Assembly: GCA_017435245.1 (NCBI GenBank)
Contig: JAFSFK010000030.1
Location: 1-6,535 of the forward strand
Source: Oscillospiraceae bacterium
GTDB lineage: Bacteria > Bacillota > Clostridia > Oscillospirales > Oscillospiraceae
Direction: 5' to 3'
Length of the DNA: 6,535 bases
Shown piece by piece: positions 1 through 4,863 of this stretch. Position 1 is the first letter of the stretch. Every line of letters starts with the position of its first letter. The notes beneath the pieces were generated by a model, which was not told the origin of the DNA, did not search any database, and saw only the letters and a program-made list of their open reading frames with translations. Both the position numbers and the translations under genes were made by a program.

Positions 1-632
1 ACGATTCTGAGGAACTGGCGCTGGAAGAGAAGCTTGCTGATTTGGGCAATAAGCATAATGCGCAAATTGTAGTCTGCACCATTGAATCTATGGACGGTGG
101 TGACATTGACGAATTCCTGGGATATTTGTACGACGAAATGGGATTCGGCTATGGTGACAATCACGATGGCGTTTTGCTGCTGGTGTGCATGGATCCCCGG
201 GAGTACCGCATCTTAAGCAACGGCTTTGCTGGTGATGCCATTGACAGCGGAGATATCGAAGCCATTGGAGAGGCGTTTGTATCCGATCTTTCCGCCGGCA
301 ATTACGCAGCGGCATTTAACGAGTTTGCCGATCAGTGCGATTACTATCTCGGCGGCCATCTGAACGGCTTCCCCTTCAATGCAGGTAAAAACCTTCTGAT
401 CTGCCTGATCATCGGTATCGTTGCAGGCGTTGTGGTGGCATTCGTTCTGAAGGGTCAGTTAAAGACTGTCCGCAAGCAGAATCAGGCAAATGTCTATGTA
501 AAACCCGGCAGTATGCAGGTCACGGTTCGTAATGACTTCTTCCTCTACCGCAATGTTACCCGTACCAAGAAGGAGTCCAGCAGTTCTTCCGGCGGCGGAT
601 CTTCCCGGAGTACCGGCGGCGGATCGTTCTAA
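1..632 (+). CDS. TPM-domain membrane protein, 5'-truncated
   Basis: The frame is open from base 3 and ends at TAA 630-632; the start codon, any signal peptide and the first domain residues lie left of the window. The visible beginning (EELALEEKLADLGNKHNAQIVV) matches the opening helix and first strand of TPM (UPF0603/YgcG-like) domains, followed by the family's DNHDGVLLLVCMDPREYRI strand-turn-strand and a GFAGDAI segment. A single hydrophobic helix lies at about bases 390-449 (NLLICLIIGIVAGVVVAFVL), followed by a basic stretch (KTVRKQ) and a Ser/Gly tail ending GGGSF, which is typical of this family. From family knowledge, TPM domains sit outside the membrane, are poorly characterised, and have been linked to photosystem II repair in plants and to membrane-associated roles in bacteria; a phosphatase activity has been proposed for some. 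It probably heads or continues an operon with the next two genes. The family call is firm; the function is not. Confidence 0.85.
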   Translation, partial: DSEELALEEKLADLGNKHNAQIVVCTIESMDGGDIDEFLGYLYDEMGFGYGDNHDGVLLLVCMDPREYRILSNGFAGDAIDSGDIEAIGEAFVSDLSAGNYAAAFNEFADQCDYYLGGHLNGFPFNAGKNLLICLIIGIVAGVVVAFVLKGQLKTVRKQNQANVYVKPGSMQVTVRNDFFLYRNVTRTKKESSSSSGGGSSRSTGGGSF

Positions 633-649
633 GCGTATGTTGTTGATTT

Positions 650-667
650 TCACCGGGTCATCGGTGA
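650..667 (+). repeat. Small inverted repeat between TPM and zinc-knuckle genes
   Basis: TCACCG at 650-655 pairs with CGGTGA at 662-667 around a 6-nt loop. No T-run follows, so it is not a convincing terminator. It falls inside the 17-nt spacer of a weak promoter-like pair (TTGATT 643-648, GATAAG 666-671), so it could be an operator or an mRNA processing hairpin. It may also be chance. Confidence 0.3.
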
Positions 668-687
668 TAAGAATAATCAAAAGTATT

Positions 688-694
688 AAGGAGG
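688..694 (+). promoter_or_regulatory. Shine-Dalgarno site of the zinc-knuckle gene
   Basis: AAGGAGG lies 8 nt before ATG 703. It fixes the start there even though the reading frame is open far upstream, overlapping the TPM gene in another frame. Confidence 0.85.
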
Positions 695-702
695 AAAAGA
701 AT

Positions 703-1467
703 ATGGCAAAGCATAATTGTGCAATCTGTGGTGCAGAAGTCGGCTTGCTCTCCGAGCAGAAGCTGGCTGACGGCAACTTTATCTGCAGAAAAGTATGCAG
801 CAAAAAGACCTTCAAGATTTTTGACAAGGTACACGCAACTCTGGATGATGTGAATGCCCACATTGCCCAAATCGAAAAGGGAACCAAGATCTGGAATGAA
901 GTGTTTGTTCCCCTGCAAAAAACAAAAAACAAAGAGGAGAAGCTTAAACAGATCCACGGACTGAAAGGTGTGCTGGGCTATGTATCTCCTTCCACCGGTT
1001 TGATGGCTTTTATCGAAAACCGTTATAAGATCTTTATCTTTGGCAAATCTACCCTGGCTTGCGTATACCGGGTTGCAGATCTTTATGGCTATGACTATGA
1101 ATGTGAGACCAAAAAGGATTCCGAAGGCAAGGAAATCAATGTCCATTACTGCACCTTCCTTTTCCGCAATACGACCGGTATGTATGCGCCCCGCATTGAA
1201 TTGGGCAGCAGTGCTGACTACGCACAAATCGAAAAGTACTTTAACACCCTCTTTGGCATTCAGAAAACCCTTCGCAATTCTGTGAACAATGCCAAAAGAC
1301 AGCTTGATGCCATCAAGGCTGCTGCAAATGCGGTCAAGGGTGCTGTAGATGGAACTTTGGACGAAGCACAGGCCGCAGATGCCGTTGGCGCTATGGACGC
1401 ATCCGTATACGGTGATCGTACCCAGTGGATCGCAAAGGCGGATGCCGCACTGAAGCCCTATCAATAA
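703..1467 (+). CDS. DUF4428-like zinc-knuckle protein
   Basis: This 254-aa protein has no signal peptide or membrane segment and is probably cytoplasmic. Residues 6-32 form a four-cysteine knuckle: C6-x2-C9, GLL, KLADG, then C28-x3-C32. The arrangement CxxCG..GLL...LADG.ICxxxC resembles the N-terminal DUF4428 domain of many Clostridia proteins, although the second pair is usually CxxC. Residues 40-85 are probably helical and charged. Residues 86-190 alternate hydrophobic strands (GVLGYVSPSTGLMAFI, YKIFIFG, YCTFLFRN) and look like a small beta-rich domain. Residues 185-230 are a likely helix rich in Ala, Lys and Gln, and the tail ends TQWIAKADAALKPYQ. The gene follows the TPM gene after 70 nt and precedes the lipoprotein gene by 27 nt, so cotranscription is likely. 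I do not recognise a biochemical function; zinc binding is inferred from the cysteines. Confidence 0.85.
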   Translation: MAKHNCAICGAEVGLLSEQKLADGNFICRKVCSKKTFKIFDKVHATLDDVNAHIAQIEKGTKIWNEVFVPLQKTKNKEEKLKQIHGLKGVLGYVSPSTGLMAFIENRYKIFIFGKSTLACVYRVADLYGYDYECETKKDSEGKEINVHYCTFLFRNTTGMYAPRIELGSSADYAQIEKYFNTLFGIQKTLRNSVNNAKRQLDAIKAAANAVKGAVDGTLDEAQAADAVGAMDASVYGDRTQWIAKADAALKPYQ

Positions 1468-1479
1468 GGTACATCCAGT

Positions 1480-1486
1480 AAGGAGG
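1480..1486 (+). promoter_or_regulatory. Shine-Dalgarno site of the lipoprotein gene
   Basis: AAGGAGG lies 8 nt before ATG 1495. No promoter-like pair is visible in the 27-nt gap after the previous stop, which supports cotranscription with the zinc-knuckle gene. Confidence 0.85.
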
Positions 1487-1494
1487 ATACTATT

Positions 1495-2967
1495 ATGAAG
1501 AGAATTATTGCGCTTCTGCTTGCGGCCATAATGCTGCTGGGTCTGGCAGCCTGCGGCAAAACAGAGGAGCCTGTTGAGGTACCCCAGGAGCAGCCTGTAC
1601 AGGAAGCTCCCAAGCCGGAAGAAACGCCGGAACCGGAAGAAGAACCCGATGCTGATCTGACAGTCCACGAGAATACCTTCTTTACCGTCGGCTATAACGA
1701 AGCGGATGGCTGGACGCTGGCAGAGGATGATATCTACGCTTATGAAGGCGGTGGTGATGCCGATATTCGGATCCTGGACGAAGAAGGGTATACCGAGATC
1801 GTTGTTTCCATAGATGCCTACGAAGAGGATCCTTCCTCCTTCCGGGAATCCTTGTACGACAATGGTGTGGATATGAAGGCTTATGCCGCAGGCAAAGTGG
1901 AAACTGTGGATGTGGGCGGACAGCCGATGCTGTATGTGGATCAAGACAACGGTGATCGTTTCTACTTTGGTCGAAACGAGGCTGCCGGCGTTACTTATAC
2001 CATCGACGCTTCCAACTGGGAAGACCCCCGTGTGCCTGCGCTGGTGGAGAATATTACCTGCACCGCATCCGGCACAGAAAATGTAGAACCGCCCTGGCCC
2101 TGGGATGGTACACCCATCTCCGGCGGCAGCCTGAGCCAAATGGTGGGGACCTATACGGTGACGGCAGAATTCCTGCCGATGTCTGAAGCGCTGACCACCT
2201 TTGAGACCTTTGACCATGAGGTGGAGGCCATCGGCAGCAAGGTGTATTTGCTCAGTGCCGGTGAGCTGCGGGAGTATGACTTTGACGGTGCTGCGCTGAA
2301 TTTGAGTAAAGAGATCCCTCTGGATGATGAATTTGAGATCGTGGACAGCGCTAATGGCGCAATGGTCCTGTCCGGTTTTATGTGTCCTGTCATCGGTCAC
2401 GACGGCAGCCAGCAGCTTTATTCCTATGAGGGACCCGATCGGTTCACGGTTGCTCCCGATGGAACTTGGGGTATCAGCTGGTTCTCCTCCGGCGAGAGCG
2501 TTGAAAAGTACACCTTCCAGGATGGCGCACTGACAGGCGAGGCGTTCCCCTTCAATGAAGTGGAAACCATCAGCAATGTGAATGTGGATGATACCTACAT
2601 CTATGTGAGCGGCTCCCCTGGGGATGACAGCGGCCACACGCTGTTTGTCTACGATCACAGCGGCGTACTGCAGATGAAGCTGACCGGCGAACCCGATGGC
2701 AGCATCGGTCTGGGTTCCATTACCTTTGCCGCAAAAACCGCCAATGGCTTTATGGCGATGGACGGCAATATGCGTGAGGTGGTTCTGTGGTCGGCCGATG
2801 GCACCTGGCTGGGTGCAGTTGAAGACAGCGATCTGTTTGGGACTTACTATCCCTGGTTTGCAGCCGGCGATGTGATGGACGACGGCAGTATTCTGGTGGT
2901 TATGACCGAGGACCGTGAGGATGAATCCGCAATGGAAGCCATCGCATTTAAGATCACGATCTCCTGA
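1495..2967 (+). CDS. Surface lipoprotein, probable beta-propeller C-terminal half
   Basis: This 490-aa protein begins with a lipoprotein signal: Lys-Arg, a hydrophobic core, and lipobox L17-A-A-C20, so C20 should be lipidated and the protein anchored outside the membrane. Residues 22-55 are a Pro/Glu-rich flexible linker. Residues about 58-190 form a compact alpha/beta region (NTFFTVGYNEADGW through LVENITC), resembling small extracytoplasmic domains of Firmicute lipoproteins. After a PPWPWDGTP link, residues about 215-490 contain repeated short strands with turns such as SAGELREYDFDG, APDGTWGISW, DHSGVLQMKL, SADGTWLGAV and MDDGSILVVM, suggesting five or six blades of a divergent propeller. 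The protein is very acidic and has only three cysteines after C20-processing begins at the anchor (C20, C189, C297). Stops TGA and TAA lie in tandem at the end, followed by a terminator. It is the last gene of the probable operon. Fold assignment is by eye, and ligand or activity is unknown. Confidence 0.88.
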   Translation: MKRIIALLLAAIMLLGLAACGKTEEPVEVPQEQPVQEAPKPEETPEPEEEPDADLTVHENTFFTVGYNEADGWTLAEDDIYAYEGGGDADIRILDEEGYTEIVVSIDAYEEDPSSFRESLYDNGVDMKAYAAGKVETVDVGGQPMLYVDQDNGDRFYFGRNEAAGVTYTIDASNWEDPRVPALVENITCTASGTENVEPPWPWDGTPISGGSLSQMVGTYTVTAEFLPMSEALTTFETFDHEVEAIGSKVYLLSAGELREYDFDGAALNLSKEIPLDDEFEIVDSANGAMVLSGFMCPVIGHDGSQQLYSYEGPDRFTVAPDGTWGISWFSSGESVEKYTFQDGALTGEAFPFNEVETISNVNVDDTYIYVSGSPGDDSGHTLFVYDHSGVLQMKLTGEPDGSIGLGSITFAAKTANGFMAMDGNMREVVLWSADGTWLGAVEDSDLFGTYYPWFAAGDVMDDGSILVVMTEDREDESAMEAIAFKITIS

Positions 2968-2982
2968 TAATTAGAACAGAAA

Positions 2983-3016
2983 CAAAGAAGTGACGGGACC
3001 TCCCGTCACTTCTTTG
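2983..3016 (+). terminator. Intrinsic terminator after the lipoprotein gene
   Basis: A perfect inverted repeat begins 15 nt after the stop: 2983-2997 pairs with 3002-3016 around ACCT, giving a 15-bp stem. The GC-rich core (GTGACGGG/CCCGTCAC) is followed by TTCTTTGCTG, which gives a partial U-tract. The opposite direction also runs into a T-rich stretch, so the hairpin may work both ways. It separates the left operon from the next promoter. Confidence 0.85.
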
Positions 3017-3085
3017 CTGCGAAACGGGGGAATTGGTCCCGGGAAGAAAAGCTTTCAAAATAGAGCAGCAGTATTTCGACAAATA

Positions 3086-3114
3086 TTGACATTGCCTGGG
3101 TTTGCAATTATAAT
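3086..3114 (+). promoter_or_regulatory. Consensus sigma-A promoter of the zinc-ribbon gene
   Basis: TTGACA at 3086-3091 and TATAAT at 3109-3114 are separated by exactly 17 nt, a perfect match at both boxes. Transcription would start near 3121, leaving a leader of about 45 nt. The spacer carries an inverted repeat (ATTGC 3091-3095, GCAAT 3104-3108), and a second pair follows (GCAAT 3121-3125, ATTGC 3135-3139). So strong basal strength is expected, with possible repressor control. Confidence 0.88.
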
Positions 3115-3153
3115 AAATATGCAATGATGTTTGAATTGCGCTAGAATATGAAA

Positions 3154-3160
3154 GAGGTGG
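3154..3160 (+). promoter_or_regulatory. Ribosome binding site that decides the zinc-ribbon gene start
   Basis: GAGGTGG lies 5 nt before ATG 3166. The in-frame ATG at 3148 lies upstream of this site and has no Shine-Dalgarno sequence of its own, so 3166 is preferred. The resulting protein start, MKYCSNCG, is the usual start of this zinc-ribbon class. Confidence 0.75.
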
Positions 3161-3165
3161 AAAAA

Positions 3166-3507
3166 ATGAAGTATTGTAGCAATTGTGGTACACAGTTGGC
3201 AGATGATGCTGTTTTTTGTACTGGCTGTGGCAGTGCATTGCAGGCAGCTCCCGTTTCTCCGTATGCAAATCCCGCACCTGTTGCAAAAGAATCCGGTCTG
3301 GCTACGGCAGCAAAGATCCTTATGATCATAAGCACCGTGGTTATGGGACTGTACCTGATCCCTCTGGCATGGTGCATTCCTATGACGGTATCTTATTGCA
3401 AGAAGCTTAAGAACAACGAGCCCATCAGTACCGGCTTTAAAGTGTGCACCCTGCTGTTTGTCAACACGATCTCCGGCATCCTTATGCTTTGCGATAAGGA
3501 CAATTAA
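3166..3507 (+). CDS. Zinc-ribbon protein with two membrane segments
   Basis: This 113-aa protein starts with a zinc ribbon: C4-x2-C7, then C18-x2-C21, in the pattern YCSNCGTQLADDAVFCTGCG common to short zinc-ribbon domains of Firmicute membrane proteins. A Pro/Ala-rich linker (about 24-42) leads to two hydrophobic segments, about 48-72 (ending in the LIPLAWCIPM motif) and about 92-109 (CTLLFVNTISGILMLC), joined by a basic loop (CKKLKNN). This architecture suggests a cytoplasmic metal-binding head on a hairpin membrane anchor. The family's role is not well defined. The gene has its own consensus promoter and its own terminator, so it is monocistronic. Starting instead at ATG 3148 would add six residues (MKEVEK) before the ribbon and is less likely. 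Confidence 0.87.
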   Translation: MKYCSNCGTQLADDAVFCTGCGSALQAAPVSPYANPAPVAKESGLATAAKILMIISTVVMGLYLIPLAWCIPMTVSYCKKLKNNEPISTGFKVCTLLFVNTISGILMLCDKDN

Positions 3508-3537
3508 AATATTTCCGATAACGACTCTGTTGAGGTC

Positions 3538-3555
3538 ACCTGTATTGATGCAGGT
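3538..3555 (+). repeat. Small hairpin downstream of the zinc-ribbon gene
   Basis: ACCTGTA at 3538-3544 pairs with TGCAGGT at 3549-3555, with one G-U pair and loop TTGA. It lies in the 3' untranslated region before the main terminator. No T-run follows, so it may be only an mRNA-stabilising structure or chance. Confidence 0.4.
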
Positions 3556-3573
3556 TAGATCTGCTGATCGTAT

Positions 3574-3604
3574 AAAGAAGAGGAGGCAATGCCTCCTCTT
3601 TTTT
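3574..3604 (+). terminator. Intrinsic terminator of the zinc-ribbon gene
   Basis: GAGGAGGC at 3580-3587 pairs with GCCTCCTC at 3591-3598 around the loop AAT, followed by six T residues (3599-3604) that can pair with an upstream A-rich stretch. This is a textbook rho-independent terminator. Read on the minus strand it is followed by TTCTTTATA, so it could also act as a backstop for the converging collagen-like gene. Confidence 0.93.
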
Positions 3605-3618
3605 GATTGGTTAAAGAA

Positions 3619-3669
3619 AACCACCAGCCCGGTGCATCTGTCAAGGAAAAGTAGACATGGCAGGTGGTT
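3619..3669 (-). terminator. Candidate terminator of the collagen-like gene
   Basis: Starting 4 nt after the collagen stop on the minus strand, AACCACC-T-GCC (3669-3659) pairs with GGC-T-GGTGGTT (3629-3619) with one T-T mismatch, and is followed by TTCTTT. The loop is long (29 nt) and contains an inner GACA/TGTC pair (3654-3657 with 3639-3642). The placement is right, but the long loop makes this weaker than the neighbouring bidirectional hairpin. Confidence 0.5.
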
Positions 3670-3673
3670 ACGA

Positions 3674-4741
3674 TTACTGGAGCTGGGTGATCACCAGGTG
3701 GGCAGAGACGGGACGGGTACCGCCTGCCAAAGGTGTGATGGTCAGCGCTGCTGCGGTACCTGCGGGATTGCGCACAGTGAGAATTGCGTTGATTGCCGTG
3801 GTTTCTACCAGTGCCATCCCTACGATCTGAGAGGAACCGGTATCTCTGCCGACTACGGTATAATCCAGATCTTCACCGTTCAGGGTCAGGATCAGCTGGC
3901 CAGCTTCTGTCGCACTGACCTGAAACAACACCTGATACGTGCCAATGTCTGCCAAGGTAAAGCTGTCGGGACCGGCACGAAGAATGCTGGTGCCGCTGGT
4001 TGGACCATCCTGGGGGAAACTGACATCTGTGCCTGGGGCTACGGTGGCGGCATTGTCCGGGGGCATTAGTGCATAGAAATCTGCAAAACCCAGTACACCA
4101 CCGGCAGGACCCTGAGGACCGGTAGCACCGGTTTCACCTACGGGTCCCTGAGGACCGGCAGGACCGGTTGCACCCACAGGACCCTGAGGACCGGCGGGCC
4201 CGGTTTCTCCTGCAGGACCCTGGGGACCAACAGGCCCGGTTTCTCCTGTAGGCCCTTGAGGACCAACAGGTCCGGTCGCACCCACAGGACCTTGGGGGCC
4301 AGCAGGCCCGGCGATTCCTGCAGGACCCTGAGGACCAACAGGTCCGGCTTCCCCGGTAGGACCCTGGGGACCAACAGGTCCGGCAACTCCGGCAGGACCT
4401 TGGGGGCCAGCAGGCCCGGCAACGCCCATTGGACCCTGAGGACCCACGGAACCAGTTTCACCCACAGGACCCTGGGGCCCCACCGGTCCGGCAACCCCTT
4501 CAGGACCCTGGGGACCAACAGGTCCCCGTGTACCCGGAATGCCCTGAGGACCGGCAGGCCCCCTCGGGCCTACAGGTCCTTGAGGACCGGCAGGTCCACG
4601 GGGACCCGGAGGACAGGTGTTGCTGCAGGAGCAGCAGGATGGTTCTCCACAGCCATAAGATGTGGTGTGATAGCGCTTGCAGCTGTTGTCATCAAAGGCG
4701 GATGTGCAGCTGCTTTCAAAGCCTTGATATCTGTTCATCAT
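3674..4741 (-). CDS. Collagen-like exosporium/surface protein, BclA-type
   Basis: This 355-aa protein has three parts. Residues 1-45 are hydrophilic and Cys-rich (seven Cys, including CGEPSCCSC), with no signal peptide. Residues 46-213 are 56 uninterrupted Gly-X-Y triplets, mostly GPQ, GPV and GPA, which should form a collagen triple helix. Residues 214-355 ([78 protein letters not shown]) match the BclA C-terminal trimerising jelly-roll domain of exosporium proteins and related gut Clostridia collagens. From BclA biology, the protein probably forms trimeric filaments on the spore or cell surface, with the N-terminus anchoring by disulfides and the C-terminal domain outward. The second ATG (4736-4738) is better spaced from the ribosome site (7 versus 4 nt), so the protein may start one residue later. 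It is divergent from the metallopeptidase gene and converges on the zinc-ribbon gene. Confidence 0.93.
   Translation of the reverse strand: MMNRYQGFESSCTSAFDDNSCKRYHTTSYGCGEPSCCSCSNTCPPGPRGPAGPQGPVGPRGPAGPQGIPGTRGPVGPQGPEGVAGPVGPQGPVGETGSVGPQGPMGVAGPAGPQGPAGVAGPVGPQGPTGEAGPVGPQGPAGIAGPAGPQGPVGATGPVGPQGPTGETGPVGPQGPAGETGPAGPQGPVGATGPAGPQGPVGETGATGPQGPAGGVLGFADFYALMPPDNAATVAPGTDVSFPQDGPTSGTSILRAGPDSFTLADIGTYQVLFQVSATEAGQLILTLNGEDLDYTVVGRDTGSSQIVGMALVETTAINAILTVRNPAGTAAALTITPLAGGTRPVSAHLVITQLQ
4103..4606 (-). repeat. Gly-X-Y coding tandem repeats, 36-bp period
   Basis: Apart from the first triplet (GPR, residues 46-48), the whole collagenous region is built of 12-residue units of the form GPx-GPQ-GPx-Gxx. 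There are thirteen complete units (residues 49-204, bases 4130-4597) and one partial unit (205-213). GPQ recurs as the second triplet of every unit, fourteen times. Units differ by silent and coding changes, but long exact matches remain, for example 28 identical bases at 4285-4312 and 4393-4420, three units apart. Confidence 0.92.
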
Positions 4742-4744
4742 ATT

Positions 4745-4752
4745 CCCTCCTT
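4745..4752 (-). promoter_or_regulatory. Ribosome binding site of the collagen-like gene
   Basis: The minus strand reads AAGGAGGG just before two consecutive ATG codons. Spacing from AAGGAGG is 4 nt to the first ATG and 7 nt to the second, so translation may begin mainly at the second (4738). Confidence 0.8.
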
Positions 4753-4767
4753 ATTATGGTGGTGTTC

Positions 4768-4776
4768 CATTATATG
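4768..4776 (-). promoter_or_regulatory. Possible -10 element of the collagen-like gene
   Basis: The minus strand reads CATATAATG. It contains a perfect TATAAT and also fits the -10 boxes of the mother-cell sporulation sigma factors (SigE CATACAAT-like, SigK CATAnnnTA-like) at all but one position. Transcription would start near 4761, just upstream of the ribosome site. No good -35 is visible at 16-18 nt for either the vegetative or the sporulation class, so the type of promoter is uncertain. Confidence 0.45.
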
Positions 4777-4810
4777 TTTTCTGACAAAAGCTGCCACAGC
4801 AGAGGAAGTG

Positions 4811-4839
4811 TTGAATCCGGTGGTGGGCTGTGTTATAAT
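4811..4839 (+). promoter_or_regulatory. Sigma-A promoter of the metallopeptidase gene, extended -10
   Basis: TTGAAT at 4811-4816 and TATAAT at 4834-4839 are 17 nt apart, and the -10 is preceded by TGT, giving an extended -10 (TGnTATAAT). The start near 4846 leaves a leader of only about 18 nt, which holds the ribosome site AGGAGA at 4852-4857, 6 nt before ATG 4864. Confidence 0.82.
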
Positions 4840-4863
4840 TACCGAAACGAGAGGAGAGAGGAT

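Noticed and set aside
643..671. Promoter before the zinc-knuckle gene (TTGATT-N17-GATAAG)
   Set aside because: Each box matches only four of six consensus bases, and the genes are better explained by read-through from the TPM gene. It is mentioned under the nearby inverted repeat but not listed as a promoter.
658..2658. A 666-codon open frame on the minus strand, antisense to the zinc-knuckle and lipoprotein genes
   Set aside because: It is exactly codon-aligned with both sense genes, so it stays open because those genes avoid the codons TTA, CTA and TCA. It has no ribosome site, its composition is odd (runs of Phe/Arg and His/Ile), and it overlaps two convincing genes with signals of their own.
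3055..3624. 189-codon minus-strand open frame over the zinc-ribbon gene
   Set aside because: It crosses the consensus promoter and the terminator of the plus-strand gene, has no ribosome site and encodes no known motif.
4138..4518. Alternative frames through the collagen repeats on both strands (also 4256-4867 plus strand)
   Set aside because: They are low-complexity translations of the 36-bp repeats and have no start signals or recognisable domain.
4130..4597. CRISPR-like array (regular 36-bp period)
   Set aside because: The period has no spacers. Repeats are contiguous, in frame and encode Gly-X-Y triplets.
4429..4863. In-frame open extension upstream of the metallopeptidase, antisense to the collagen gene
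   Set aside because: The Gly/Pro repeat has no stops on the opposite strand. The lipobox, ribosome site and promoter place the true start at 4864.
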